Below are positions 1-11,065 of a DNA stretch of 64,000 bases, piece by piece. The first letter of the stretch is position 1. Every line of letters starts with the position of its first letter. The DNA is taken from NCBI RefSeq assembly GCF_016765675.1, contig NZ_JAESWB010000165.1:26373-90372 (forward strand), written 5' to 3'. Below the pieces are notes generated by a model that was not told the origin of the DNA, did no database searches, and was given only the letters and a program-made list of their open reading frames with translations. The DNA comes from Neobacillus paridis (lineage in GTDB: Bacteria > Bacillota > Bacilli > Bacillales > Cytobacillaceae). The position numbers and the translations under genes are program-made.

Positions 1-198
1 GTCCTCGCGCAAAACATTTTTCATATCAAGCACATGGTATGTAGGTTTGACATTATCCGTATCCAGTTCATTTAATTGTTCTGCAAATGTGATGATGGCA
101 TCAAGCTGTTTTGTAAACTTTTCCGCCTCTTGTTCCGTAATCGCAAGCCGTGCCAAATTGGCCACATGCTTCACCTGCTCTGTTGAAATCCGTGACAT
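1..198 (-). CDS. gatC: GatC, Asp/Glu-tRNA amidotransferase subunit C (5' part, runs off window)
   Basis: First 66 codons of the small subunit of the GatCAB amidotransferase, which converts misacylated Glu-tRNA(Gln) and Asp-tRNA(Asn) to the correct products in the cytoplasm. The translation begins [18 protein letters not shown], the usual N-terminus of GatC, and the frame stays open to base 1. The family is about 95 residues, so roughly 30 C-terminal residues are outside the window. The ATG at 198 has a strong GGAGGGG ribosome-binding site. In Bacillus gatC leads gatA and gatB and lies downstream of the pcrA-ligA-camS block, which fits the genes found to the right here. Confidence 0.93.
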   Translation of the reverse strand, partial: MSRISTEQVKHVANLARLAITEQEAEKFTKQLDAIITFAEQLNELDTDNVKPTYHVLDMKNVLRED

Positions 199-232
199 AA
201 CGATCCCCTCCGATCACTTTTATTTACTATTG

Positions 233-262
233 ATGATACCAAACTTTTTTGCTTTACCGCAA
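233..262 (-). promoter_or_regulatory. Sigma-A-type promoter for gatCAB
   Basis: Minus-strand TTGCGG (257-262) and TATCAT (233-238) are separated by 18 bases and lie about 35 bases upstream of the gatC start. Identified by eye from hexamer match and spacing. Confidence 0.5.
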
Positions 263-579
263 TGATTCCTTCTCCATTATGGCCAAGTTCATTATGATTT
301 AATGGCTGTCTTGGAACACCTATTTTTTGATACCCAAAGATATGGCCTGCAAATTTGCGTTATTTTGAAATCTACCTTTAAACAATGGTAAAATAGATTC
401 CAACTATGCTTCATGATTACATCGCATTGACTCTAGTTTTAATTTTTATATACAAAGTAAAGAGTAGCAAACTAGGGAATTTTTTCAATTTATGTAAAAC
501 CCACCTAGAATCCTATTGCTGCGAGTGAATTTTTGGTTAAAACATAAAAATCAAACTTTATAGTTTAGGAGAATCACTT
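263..579. other. Intergenic region between divergent gatC and the lysozyme-like gene
   Basis: AT-rich spacer between two divergent genes. Apart from the gatC promoter at its left edge and the AGGAG ribosome-binding site of the next gene near 568-572, I see no open reading frame, strong hairpin or repeat. Confidence 0.4.
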
Positions 580-1245
580 ATGAAAAAAAGAAGACGGAAG
601 AAATTTAGAACGTTTTTCGGTCTGCTCGTGCTTTTTGGAATTTTGGCGATGATTCAAACTTATTTTCAACAAAGTCCTTCTATACCGCGAGAAAAAACTG
701 ATCCCTTTGCTGGGGTTAAAAAATATCGTCCTCAACTTCAAAGTGAATTAGCAAAGTACCATCTTGAAAAATACACAGATGTTTTGGTTGCATTGATGCA
801 GCAAGAAAGCCACGGTCAAGGCGGCGATCCCATGCAGGCTTCCGAGTCGGCCGGTTTGGCAAAGAATACGATTCAGAATCCGAAACAGAGCATTCAAGTA
901 GGGGTGAAACATTTTCATCGGGTTCTCACCTATGGCCGTCAGCAAAAGGTGGATTTCCCGACAATTATTCAAGCCTACAACATGGGCACCGGCTATATTA
1001 CCTTCGTGGCACAGCACGGCGGCAAGCATAGCGAGGAACTAGCTAAACAGTTCTCAAAGATACAGGTGAAAAAGAAGCCTGATCTTTATAATTGCGGCGG
1101 AGATAAAAATAATTTCCGCTACCCTTACTGTTATGGTGACTTCACCTACAGTACAAAGGTGATAAAAAACATGCGATTGCTGGTTGACAGCGTGCCAGTA
1201 AGTGGGAATGGGGAAAAAATAAAACTGGGGAATCGTTTTGAATAG
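580..1245 (+). CDS. Membrane-anchored lysozyme-like (transglycosylase-type) protein
   Basis: Predicted peptidoglycan hydrolase of 221 residues. A very basic N-terminus (MKKRRRKKFR) precedes one hydrophobic segment at about residues 11-27, an uncleaved anchor or signal placing the rest outside the membrane. The following domain has the Lysozyme_like pattern of CwlT and YocA: ALMQQESHG with a likely catalytic Glu at 76, then QASESAG and AYNMGTGYI. A C-terminal part with YNCGGDKNNFRYPYCYGDFTY completes the fold and has two Cys. An AGGAG site sits 8 bases before the ATG. The gene stands alone, followed by a long tandem repeat. Function is from family resemblance; a role in turnover or host lysis cannot be told apart. 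Confidence 0.75.
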   Translation: MKKRRRKKFRTFFGLLVLFGILAMIQTYFQQSPSIPREKTDPFAGVKKYRPQLQSELAKYHLEKYTDVLVALMQQESHGQGGDPMQASESAGLAKNTIQNPKQSIQVGVKHFHRVLTYGRQQKVDFPTIIQAYNMGTGYITFVAQHGGKHSEELAKQFSKIQVKKKPDLYNCGGDKNNFRYPYCYGDFTYSTKVIKNMRLLVDSVPVSGNGEKIKLGNRFE

Positions 1246-1320
1246 TTGATTTTCTTAGTGTAATTTGCAGGGGTGACTGGCCGGACTTGGGTTTTCTCTC
1301 CCTTCCCGGTCACTCGTTTC

Positions 1321-2151
1321 TGTTCATTGAACCCTCCCATATTCACTTTTTCCTTTCTCGCTCGTTCGTTTCTGTTCATTGAACCTTCCTATATTCACTT
1401 TTTCCTTTCCCGCTCGTTCGTTTCTGTTCATTGAACCTTCCCATATTCACTTTTCCCCGTTCCGCTCACTGCTTTCTGTTCATTGAACCTTCCTATATTC
1501 ACTTTTTCCTTTCCCGCTCGTTCGTTTCTGTTCATTGAACCCTCCTATATTCACTTTTTCTCGTTCCGCTCCCTGCTTTCTGTTCATTAAACCTTCCTAT
1601 ATTCACTTTTTCCTTTCCCGCTCGTTCGTTTCTGTTCATTGAACCCTCCCATATTCACTTTTTCCTTTCCCGCTCGTTCGTTTCTGTTCATTGAACCCTC
1701 CTATATTCACTTTTTCTCGTTCCGCTCCCTGCTTTCTGTTCATTGAACCTTCCTATATTCACTTTTTCCTTTCCCGCTCGTTCGTTTCTGTTCATTGAAC
1801 CTTCCCATATTCACTTTTCCCCGTTCCGCTCACTGCTTTCTGTTCATTAAACCTTCCCATATTCACTTTTCCCCGCTCCGCTCACTGCTTTCTGTTCATT
1901 GAACCTTCCTATATTCACTTTTTCCTTTCCCGCTCGTTCGTTTCTGTTCATTGAACCCTCCTATATTCACTTTTTCTCGTTCCGCTCACTGCTTTCTGTT
2001 CATTAAACCTTCCCATATTCACTTTTCCCGCTCCGCTCCCTGCTTTCTGTTCATTGAACCCTCCCATATTCACTTTTCCTCGTTCCACTCACTGCTTTCT
2101 GTTCATTGAACCTTCCCATGTTCACTTTTCCCCGCTCCGCTCCCTCGTTTG
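1321..2151. repeat. Tandem array of sixteen 52-bp units
   Basis: Sixteen copies of a 52-bp unit, each beginning TGTTCATT, start at 1321, 1373, 1425, 1477, 1529, 1581, 1633, 1685, 1737, 1789, 1841, 1893, 1945, 1997, 2048 and 2100. All steps are 52 bases except one of 51 (1997 to 2048). Most units contain the perfect 11-bp palindrome GTTCATTGAAC; copies at 1581, 1841 and 1997 read TTCATTAAAC and break it. The second half of the unit comes in two main versions, one ending CCCGCTCGTTCGTTTC and one ending TTCCGCTCACTGCTTTC or close variants, mixed along the array. The period is not a multiple of three and no frame stays open, so it is non-coding. The array fills almost all of the 1.0-kb gap between convergent genes. 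Confidence 0.95.
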
Positions 2152-2224
2152 GTGACCTTCGTTACTCTTTTTCGCTCTTCCCTGTCTCTTATCGGACTTA
2201 TACCTTACGAGGAGTTGCGTTATG

Positions 2225-2268
2225 AAAAAAGAGTGCCTGACTCCGTTGTGAATCATACACTCTTTTTT
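2225..2268. terminator. Bidirectional rho-independent terminator
   Basis: Inverted repeat AAAAAAGAGTG (2225-2235) and CACTCTTTTTT (2258-2268) around a 22-base loop. The A and T runs make it usable from both sides. It lies directly after the stop codon of yueI and after the tandem array. Confidence 0.7.
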
Positions 2269-2271
2269 GCT

Positions 2272-2691
2272 TTAAAATAATTTTGTCCAAAAGCTTTCCT
2301 TGGCAGCAGGGATTTCCGGAGCTTTCTTTGTAATAAAAATTTCATCCTTATCAATTGCATAATCCAGTGCCAATACCAAACCAATGTCTGTGTTACTTTC
2401 TTTATTTGTGACAATGGTATGCCCAATTTTGTTCTTCGTTGCTTGTTTTACATATTTGGATAGTTGCTCATAGCTCAAAGTTCCATTAAGAAAAAGGTGT
2501 GCCTTGGGATACTCCTTCATATACTGCTCTACCTCTGGGTATACCGTTTCCTCTGCAACCTGGCCTTTCTTTAAAGCGACCACTATCCGCTCGCGCAGTG
2601 TCCCCAAGTATGTCCGCCGCTCATCCGGCTTCGTTTCCAAAGGTCCATGAATCCCTTGTTGAAGGATCTCTTCAACATTCGTTTTTTTCAA
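2272..2691 (-). CDS. yueI: YueI family protein (DUF1694)
   Basis: Conserved cytoplasmic protein of unknown function found throughout Bacillaceae. The diagnostic N-terminal stretch NVEEILQQGIHGP and the downstream RRTYLGTLRERIVVALKKGQV match the family. I chose the TTG at 2691, giving 139 residues (MKKTNVEEIL...), because a TTGGAG ribosome-binding site lies 9 bases upstream and the family length is close to 130. A longer frame from a TTG at 2706 has only a weak site. The gene is followed by a strong terminator and appears monocistronic. No catalytic motif is recognised. Confidence 0.82.
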   Translation of the reverse strand: MKKTNVEEILQQGIHGPLETKPDERRTYLGTLRERIVVALKKGQVAEETVYPEVEQYMKEYPKAHLFLNGTLSYEQLSKYVKQATKNKIGHTIVTNKESNTDIGLVLALDYAIDKDEIFITKKAPEIPAAKESFWTKLF

Positions 2692-2898
2692 TCCAATCAA
2701 CTCCAATACAAGAACTATTATTTCCTATGATAGGACAAAAAGGATTGTTCCATTCATTTTTATTTTTTCGTACCAAGCAACCGGACTTTCTTGAGCAAGG
2801 GCTCTCATTTATAAATTTTGCGTTGATGGGAGTTCCTATGGCTATATTCTGGACAATGCCCCCTTCTCTCTATCCATCCAGGCAAGGCGTAAAAAAGT

Positions 2899-2936
2899 AA
2901 AAAACTACGGAGAAACCGGCTTCCCCGTAGTTTTAT
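2899..2936 (-). terminator. Terminator of the peptide transporter gene
   Basis: Minus-strand stem AAAACTACGG / CCGTAGTTTT with an inner loop, followed by a T-run, ten bases after the stop codon of the POT transporter. Confidence 0.8.
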
Positions 2937-2945
2937 GATAACAAA

Positions 2946-4481
2946 TTAGCGGATATCCTTGATAAAGGTTTTGATTTTTGGAGTCAGTGCAAACAAAATA
3001 ATCGAAAGAACAATTGACAGTACTCCAATAACACCAAAGTAGGTCATTTCTGTTTCCGGCGTATAGAATTTAACGATTTGCGCGTTAAGTGCTTGAGCCG
3101 CTGCGTTCGATAAGAGCCACATACTCATCATTTGTGATGAGAAAGCAGACGGTGCCAGTTTGGTGGTCGCTGACAGGCCAACAGGCGATAAGCACAATTC
3201 CCCGATTACGACGATAAAGTAGCTAAGTACAAGCCATAATGGATTAACCAATGCATGCGTTCCGCCGATCAAAGCAGGAACTAAAATAACGACGAATGAC
3301 AACCCCGCGAATAGCAGACCGTAGGCAAATTTCGCCGGGATCGTTGGTGCCTTATTACCCAATTTTACCCAAAGTGTTCCAACAATTGGTGCAAACACAA
3401 CGATAAACAATGGGTTCGCTGACTGGAACCAAGATGGATTAATATGAATTCCCGCAAAGTCTAATTGTGTCCGTTTGTCAGCAAAAGCGGCAAGAATCGT
3501 TGAACCTTGCTCTTGGATTGACCAGAACATAACGGCTGCCAAGAATAACGGAATAAAGGCGATCAAATGCGAACGCTCTTCCTTTGTTGTTTTTGGACTG
3601 CGGTACATGTAAATAAAATAGATGGTTGGAATTACAAATCCAAGGATTCCGACAAGGTAAATAAACCGTTGAACGGTTAAAATGCCGGTCATAGCAGAAA
3701 TCGTAATGATTACGGCAAGAACAACTGCTGCCAAGCCAAATTTTACAAAAGTAGTTTTCTTTTCCTCTGAGGATAATGGATTATGAACGAATTGACCAGC
3801 AAGGCCAAGGTTCTTTTTCCTTGTTAAAACATAACAAACTAATGCCAAGAACATTCCAAGAGCAGCGATACCAAAACCTAAATGGAAATTATAATTCATT
3901 CCAACTGTTCCGACAATTAATGGAGCAATAAAGGCCCCGAGGTTTACACTCATATAAAAAATACTGAAGCCAGCATCACGGCGGGCGTCATTAATATCAT
4001 ACATTTCCCCTACAACCGTCGAAATATTTGGCTTTAATAAGCCTGTACCGAGGATAATTAACACCATTGAAGTAAAAAACATTGCTTTACTTCCAGGTAC
4101 AGCTAAAGCGATATGACCGAACATAATCAAAATACCGCCGTAAAACAGCGACTTGGATGGTCCAATCAACCGGTCTGCCACCCATCCACCAATGATCCCT
4201 GACATGTAGATCAATGATCCATATACAGAAGCGATGGCGAGGGCCGTCTGCTGGTTCATACCTAATCCGCCTTTAGTGACGGAATAATACATATAATAGA
4301 CTAGAATGGCTTTCATGCCATAGTATGAAAATCTTTCCCAAAATTCAGTAAAGAATAACGTAAACAATCCTTTAGGATGACCAAAAAAACCTGTTTGAGG
4401 AACACTATCCACAATCTTCTGTCTATTTGACATTTCTTCTGGAATTATTTCCTCAATTTTCTGTTTTCTTAATGTTGACAT
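2946..4481 (-). CDS. dtpT: POT/PTR2 family proton-dependent di- and tripeptide transporter
   Basis: Integral membrane importer of 511 residues that takes up di- and tripeptides with protons. The N-terminal signature FWERFSYYGMKAILVYYMYY (about residues 47-66) is the PTR2 motif with the ExxERFxYY element needed for proton coupling. Many hydrophobic segments follow, consistent with the family's 12-14 helices, and NPSWFQSANPLFIVVFAP is also typical. The closest B. subtilis counterpart would be YclF (DtpT); the symbol rests on family membership. It has its own sigma-A promoter and terminator, so it is probably a single-gene unit. It lies downstream of aceA but is separated by a terminator. Confidence 0.88.
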   Translation of the reverse strand: MSTLRKQKIEEIIPEEMSNRQKIVDSVPQTGFFGHPKGLFTLFFTEFWERFSYYGMKAILVYYMYYSVTKGGLGMNQQTALAIASVYGSLIYMSGIIGGWVADRLIGPSKSLFYGGILIMFGHIALAVPGSKAMFFTSMVLIILGTGLLKPNISTVVGEMYDINDARRDAGFSIFYMSVNLGAFIAPLIVGTVGMNYNFHLGFGIAALGMFLALVCYVLTRKKNLGLAGQFVHNPLSSEEKKTTFVKFGLAAVVLAVIITISAMTGILTVQRFIYLVGILGFVIPTIYFIYMYRSPKTTKEERSHLIAFIPLFLAAVMFWSIQEQGSTILAAFADKRTQLDFAGIHINPSWFQSANPLFIVVFAPIVGTLWVKLGNKAPTIPAKFAYGLLFAGLSFVVILVPALIGGTHALVNPLWLVLSYFIVVIGELCLSPVGLSATTKLAPSAFSSQMMSMWLLSNAAAQALNAQIVKFYTPETEMTYFGVIGVLSIVLSIILFALTPKIKTFIKDIR

Positions 4482-4509
4482 TCAATTTAACCTCCATTTC
4501 TATATTAAA

Positions 4510-4538
4510 ATAATAAATATATTGTTGAAAGTTGTCAA
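4510..4538 (-). promoter_or_regulatory. Strong sigma-A promoter for the peptide transporter
   Basis: Minus-strand TTGACA (4533-4538), a 17-base spacer, and TATTAT (4510-4515), about 30 bases upstream of the dtpT start. Confidence 0.7.
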
Positions 4539-4631
4539 TTGTTAGTTTTTTCAAAGATTAGATTTGTTTAGTACTTAGTGAAAATTATCTTAAAATACTA
4601 ATTCGTCAAAATTTTTTATAAAATGCATCTG

Positions 4632-4671
4632 AAAACAAAAAATCCCTCCCTCCAGTTAAGGAGAGAAGGAT
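4632..4671 (-). terminator. Terminator of the aceB-aceA operon
   Basis: Minus-strand 12-bp stem, ATCCTTCTCTCC against GGAGGGAGGGAT with two wobble pairs and a 6-base loop, followed by TTTTTTGTTTTC. It starts 15 bases after aceA. Confidence 0.85.
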
Positions 4672-4685
4672 CAAAAGGATTATAT

Positions 4686-5969
4686 TTATTTTGTACTTGT
4701 AAATTGTTCTTCTTCTGTTGAGCCTTTTAGTGCAGTTGTAGAAGAAGTACCACCAGTAATTACCATAGATACTTGGTCAAAGTAACCTGTGCCAACTTCA
4801 CGTTGGTGACGAGTTGCAGTATAACCGTATTGTTCGCTGGCAAATTCAGCTTGTTGTAATTCAGAGTAAGCGGCCATGCCACGATCTTTGTAGCCGCGAG
4901 CAAGCTCGAACATGCTGTGGTTTAGAGCATGGAAACCTGCAAGTGTAACGAATTGGAATTTGTAGCCCATTTTACCAAGCTCTTGTTGGAAGTTTGCAAT
5001 CGTTTCTTCATCGAGCTTAGCCTTCCAGTTGAAAGAAGGAGAGCAGTTATATGCCAATAGCTTGCCAGGGAATTGTTCATGGATTGCTTCCGCAAAACGT
5101 CTTGCTTCCTCAATATTTGGCTCGGAAGTTTCACACCAGATCAAGTCCGCATATGGTGCATAAGCTAAGCCACGGGCAATTGCTTGATCAATTCCGGCTT
5201 TCGTACGGAAAAATCCTTCGGTTGTACGCTCACCAGTAATAAATGGAGCATCGTTCATATCGATATCGCTTGTAATTAAATCAGCAGCGTTGGCATCTGT
5301 ACGAGCAACCAATACAGTTGGCACACCCATAACATCGGCTGCTAGACGGGCTGCAATCAGGTTGCGGACGGCTGTTTGTGTCGGAAGTAATACCTTACCA
5401 CCTAAGTGACCGCATTTTTTCTCGGAAGATAGTTGGTCTTCGAAGTGAACGCCGGATGCCCCTGCTTCAATCATTGCTTTCATTAATTCGAAGCAGTTTA
5501 ATTGACCGCCAAAGCCGGCCTCAGCATCAGCTACAATCGGAGCAAACCAGTCGATTGAGTGGTCGCCTTCTCCATGTGTAATTTGATCGGCGCGCTGCAA
5601 TGCTTGGTTAATCCGCTTCACAACAGCAGGAACGCTGTTTGCCGGATACAAGCTTTGGTCCGGATACATTTGTCCAGCCAGGTTGGCATCTGCAGCAACC
5701 TGCCAGCCGCTTAAGTAAATGGCTTTCAAGCCTGCTTTCACTTGTTGAACTGCTTGGTTACCTGTCAGAGCACCAAGTGCATTGATATAGTCTTCCTCGT
5801 TTAACAGCTTCCAAAGCTTTTCGGCGCCTTTACGAGCCAATGTATATTCAATGTCGATGGAACCGCGAAGTTTGATAACATCTTCTGCCGTGTATGGTCT
5901 TGTAATCCCCTTCCAACGTGCATCCATTTCCCAGCTTTCTTGTAATTGCGCTACTCTTGCATCTGTCAT
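4686..5969 (-). CDS. aceA: Isocitrate lyase
   Basis: Cleaves isocitrate to glyoxylate and succinate, the first step of the glyoxylate shunt, allowing growth on acetate and fatty acids. The 427-residue protein has the invariant KKCGHLGGK loop at residues 184-192 with catalytic Cys186. Other family elements are GWQVAADAN, the Mg-binding DAEAGFGG at 148-155, and [10 protein letters not shown]. Length fits the short bacterial class. It lies 46 bases downstream of aceB and ends at a strong terminator, forming a two-gene operon. B. subtilis lacks this pair while the B. cereus and B. licheniformis groups have it, so it is a useful lineage marker. Confidence 0.98.
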   Translation of the reverse strand: MTDARVAQLQESWEMDARWKGITRPYTAEDVIKLRGSIDIEYTLARKGAEKLWKLLNEEDYINALGALTGNQAVQQVKAGLKAIYLSGWQVAADANLAGQMYPDQSLYPANSVPAVVKRINQALQRADQITHGEGDHSIDWFAPIVADAEAGFGGQLNCFELMKAMIEAGASGVHFEDQLSSEKKCGHLGGKVLLPTQTAVRNLIAARLAADVMGVPTVLVARTDANAADLITSDIDMNDAPFITGERTTEGFFRTKAGIDQAIARGLAYAPYADLIWCETSEPNIEEARRFAEAIHEQFPGKLLAYNCSPSFNWKAKLDEETIANFQQELGKMGYKFQFVTLAGFHALNHSMFELARGYKDRGMAAYSELQQAEFASEQYGYTATRHQREVGTGYFDQVSMVITGGTSSTTALKGSTEEEQFTSTK

Positions 5970-6015
5970 TTTCCATTTCCTCCTATTAATCTACTATTTT
6001 TTATATATAAATTTT

Positions 6016-7608
6016 TTATAACAGCTCATATCCGGGTAGTGTTAAGAAATCAACAAATTCATCGTCTAAAATTAATTGATCAAACAGTTTAACGGCTTCT
6101 TCAAAACGGCCGCCGGCAAAAGCTTGTTCCCCAATTTCCTGTTTGATTTTCTCCAACTCCTCTGCCTTAAACGCCTCATACATTTCAACTGTCACTTTAC
6201 GTCCGTCATTTAAGATCCCTTTCGGGTGACGGATCCATTGCCAAAGCTGAGCCCGTGAAATTTCCGCTGTTGCCGCATCCTCCATCAGGTTGTAAATAGG
6301 GGCTGCTCCTCGTCCGGATAGCCATGATGCAACATATTGAATCCCAACGTTGATGTTGGTACGAACTCCTGCCTCGGTAATCGTTCCATTTGGTACTTCC
6401 AACAGGTCTTGAGCAGTGACGGTAATTTTCTGCTGTTTTGTCGTATGAATCTGGTTTGGCGTCGGCATCTCGCGATTGAACACTTCCATTGCTACCGGTA
6501 CCAGCCCCGGATGAGCAACCCATGTCCCATCATGACCATCACGCGCTTCACGCTCTTTATCGGCGCGAACCTTCGCAAATGCTTCTTCATTAGCCTGCGG
6601 GTTATTTTTTACCGGAATTTGTGCGGCCATTCCGCCAATTGCCGGTGCCTTGCGGCGGTGACATGTTTGAATTGTAAGTAGCGAGTACGAACGCATAAAC
6701 GGAACGGTCATTGTCACCTGTGAACGATCTGGCAGAATGACATCGTCCTGTTGGCGCAGCTTTTTCAAATAGCTGAAAATATAATCCCAACGTCCACAGT
6801 TCAAGCCGGCTGAATGTTCTTTTAACTCATAGAGAATTTCTTCCATTTCAAATGCTGCCATAATCGTCTCGATCAGCACAGTTGCTTTAATCGTTCCCTG
6901 CGCGATACCGAGTTTTTCTTGAGCAAAAACGAATACATCGTTCCAAAGTCGAGCTTCTAAATGACTTTCCAGCTTTGGCAGATAGAAATAGGGGCCTGTA
7001 CCTCTAGCCAACAATTCTTTTACGTTATGGAAAAAGTAAAGGCCGAAATCGACAAAGCTTCCCGAGATTGGTTTTCCGTCTACTAAAATATGCTTTTCCT
7101 CAAGGTGGAGCCCACGGGGTCTTACGATCAACACGGCTGTCTGCTCATTTAATTCGTACTTTTTGCCATTTGGATTTTCAAAGGAAATCGTCCGCTTTAC
7201 CGCATCTCGTAAGTTGATCTGTCCTTCAACAATATTTTCCCATGTCGGTGATGTGGCATCTTCAAAGTCAGCCATGAACATTTTTGCACCTGAATTCAAG
7301 GCGTTTATCACCATTTTTCGGTCTGTCGGCCCGGTAATTTCCACGCGGCGATCTTGTAAATCTTTTGGCAGCGGGGCAATTGTCCAATCCCCGTTGCGGA
7401 TATGTTTTGTTTCCGGAAGGAAGTCAGGCAGCTTGCCATTGTTAATTTCCTCTTGGCGCTTTTGTCTGGACTGTAACAGTTCCACTCTTCTCGCGCCAAA
7501 ATTCCGCTCTAATTCTTCAATGAAATTCAACGCTTCAGGCGTCAAAATCTCTTCAAATTGGGCTTTCAAGGCCCCGACCACTTCAATACCCCTTGTTTGC
7601 GTCGACAT
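6016..7608 (-). CDS. aceB: Malate synthase A
   Basis: Condenses glyoxylate with acetyl-CoA to malate, the second step of the glyoxylate shunt. The 530-residue length and the segments [49 protein letters not shown] and [15 protein letters not shown] are typical of the A isoform, which lacks the extra domain of malate synthase G. The ATG at 7608 has an AGAGGTGAT ribosome-binding site. It is the first gene of the aceB-aceA operon. No clear catabolite-response element is visible upstream, so I cannot say how acetate or glucose controls it. Confidence 0.97.
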   Translation of the reverse strand: MSTQTRGIEVVGALKAQFEEILTPEALNFIEELERNFGARRVELLQSRQKRQEEINNGKLPDFLPETKHIRNGDWTIAPLPKDLQDRRVEITGPTDRKMVINALNSGAKMFMADFEDATSPTWENIVEGQINLRDAVKRTISFENPNGKKYELNEQTAVLIVRPRGLHLEEKHILVDGKPISGSFVDFGLYFFHNVKELLARGTGPYFYLPKLESHLEARLWNDVFVFAQEKLGIAQGTIKATVLIETIMAAFEMEEILYELKEHSAGLNCGRWDYIFSYLKKLRQQDDVILPDRSQVTMTVPFMRSYSLLTIQTCHRRKAPAIGGMAAQIPVKNNPQANEEAFAKVRADKEREARDGHDGTWVAHPGLVPVAMEVFNREMPTPNQIHTTKQQKITVTAQDLLEVPNGTITEAGVRTNINVGIQYVASWLSGRGAAPIYNLMEDAATAEISRAQLWQWIRHPKGILNDGRKVTVEMYEAFKAEELEKIKQEIGEQAFAGGRFEEAVKLFDQLILDDEFVDFLTLPGYELL

Positions 7609-7655
7609 GTACTACATCACCTCTTGTTATAATACAGAAACTTACCTCGTTTTGT

Positions 7656-7684
7656 ATTATATAACACTATTTACAAAAAAGAAA
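7656..7684 (-). promoter_or_regulatory. Probable promoter of aceB-aceA
   Basis: A perfect minus-strand TATAAT (7656-7661) about 48 bases upstream of the aceB start. The only candidate -35 at 17-base spacing is a weak TTTCTT (7679-7684), which might imply an activator. Confidence 0.42.
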
Positions 7685-7781
7685 CCACTTTTCTGAAAAT
7701 TTTTATAAAAAAGAGGTGAATATTACCTTAATTCAATATTTACAAGGGGAAAACAGCTGACAGAAATAAAAAAATAGCCTA

Positions 7782-7813
7782 AAAGCAAAAAAATAACCGG
7801 CAAAAAAGCCGGT
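7782..7813 (-). terminator. Terminator after camS
   Basis: Minus-strand ACCGGC and GCCGGT arms around a T6 loop, followed by TATTTTTTTGC, right after the camS stop codon. It closes the pcrB-pcrA-ligA-camS unit. Confidence 0.75.
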
Positions 7814-7819
7814 CGGTTA

Positions 7820-8986
7820 TTACGGGTAAATATAAACAAACGGTTCGGTATCATTGGCCTTTTTGACGATCAGCGCTTCGGGTCCGTTGACAGAGGTGAC
7901 ACTTACCGAAACCGGTAAGTATTTAGGGAAATATTGCATTACTAACCCTGTTACATACTGGGTAAAACCGATTCCTTCCGATTTCCCATAAAATTGGATT
8001 GGGATCGTAATCGAAAGATCCTGCAGCTGATCTCCTACGTAAAAAGCTCTTCCAATAACACCGGTAAAGTTAGGAAAATAATCCTCTACATCCTGCTTAA
8101 AGTTCAAAAAGGAAATGACATCATCGCGATGATCTTTTTGGGCATCAGCTGAAGGGAATAAATAAAACTTTTCATTTACCTTCTCCCATTTATTCAGGCT
8201 CGAACTGCCACTGTCAACGGTGGTATAAGCAAAGAAATTACCGGGGACGACAGACGATTTCTTTTCCTGTTTAAATAAGGCAATCGTAATCGGGACCTCG
8301 GACAGACCTTTCATTCCCCTCATCCGCTTGACTACTTCAGCGGCGATTTTTTTTCCTTCCTGTACCATATCGGCATATTTAATCGTTTCATCCCTTTCCA
8401 CCGTACCGCTGCCGACGGAAACTTTATAGTAATAGGTCGAATTCATCGCGAGTCCAATTACAACTCCGCCTAATTTTACATTTCCTTTATCATCCTTGGT
8501 TAAATAATCATGCTCGAGAATATGAGCCAAATAAATCGGTGAGCTCGGGTTTGCTTCAGTCCCTGTATTAATCGGGTTCAATCCGACATTATCAGATTGT
8601 TTTAGTTTATTTTTCTTTAGTTGTTGTTTTGTATATCGGCGGTTTAACCAGGCCTTAATGGTATCAGCCTTAATCTCCTGCCCTTCACGAAAATAATACT
8701 TATCCGTATCAAAACTGTTCTGGGCAATCCGCATTAAACCCATTTCGAATTCATTTAAATCATATCTCGTATTAATATTATTTACGACCAGCCCGCGCGC
8801 TTCCCCTGGTTTAAAGGGAAGAATCGTCCGATAATATTTATCCGATATATTGTACTTTGGAATAATTGCCTTTCCTTTACTCGACTTCCCTGAAGTTTGG
8901 ACCTCTTCATTTTGCTTACTGAAATTAGGTGCACAGGCACTAAGCAAAAGAACGAGGGTAAAGGCAAGCAATGAGAGTTTTCTCAT
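7820..8986 (-). CDS. camS: CamS family sex-pheromone-precursor lipoprotein
   Basis: Secreted lipoprotein of 388 residues. The signal peptide MRKLSLLAFTLVLLLSAC carries a lipobox LLSAC, with Cys18 as the lipidated residue. The rest is the CamS domain (YerH in B. subtilis; named after Enterococcus pheromone precursors, where the active peptide comes from the signal peptide). The molecular role in Bacillus is unknown. I chose ATG 8986 because AGAGGTG lies 9 bases upstream; a GTG at 8998 would overlap that site. It follows ligA by 15 bases, the conserved pcrA-ligA-camS order. Confidence 0.93.
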   Translation of the reverse strand: MRKLSLLAFTLVLLLSACAPNFSKQNEEVQTSGKSSKGKAIIPKYNISDKYYRTILPFKPGEARGLVVNNINTRYDLNEFEMGLMRIAQNSFDTDKYYFREGQEIKADTIKAWLNRRYTKQQLKKNKLKQSDNVGLNPINTGTEANPSSPIYLAHILEHDYLTKDDKGNVKLGGVVIGLAMNSTYYYKVSVGSGTVERDETIKYADMVQEGKKIAAEVVKRMRGMKGLSEVPITIALFKQEKKSSVVPGNFFAYTTVDSGSSSLNKWEKVNEKFYLFPSADAQKDHRDDVISFLNFKQDVEDYFPNFTGVIGRAFYVGDQLQDLSITIPIQFYGKSEGIGFTQYVTGLVMQYFPKYLPVSVSVTSVNGPEALIVKKANDTEPFVYIYP

Positions 8987-9001
8987 ATAATGAAACACCT
9001 C

Positions 9002-11032
<2,031 letters not shown>

Positions 11033-11065
11033 TCATTAAATTGGACTCCATAACGGGAGTTTTTG

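Noticed and set aside
1146..1379. Minus-strand 77-codon frame at the start of the tandem array
   Set aside because: It overlaps the lysozyme-like gene, and most of it translates the 52-bp repeat, whose period is not a multiple of three. No ribosome-binding site.
1321..2151. CRISPR array
   Set aside because: The units are directly joined with no unique spacers, and no cas genes are present.
2499..2900. Plus-strand 133-codon frame opposite yueI
   Set aside because: It is mostly the antisense of yueI and has no recognisable domain or ribosome-binding site.
7163..7696. Plus-strand 177-codon frame opposite aceB
   Set aside because: Antisense shadow of the conserved aceB gene; composition and lack of motifs show it is not a gene.
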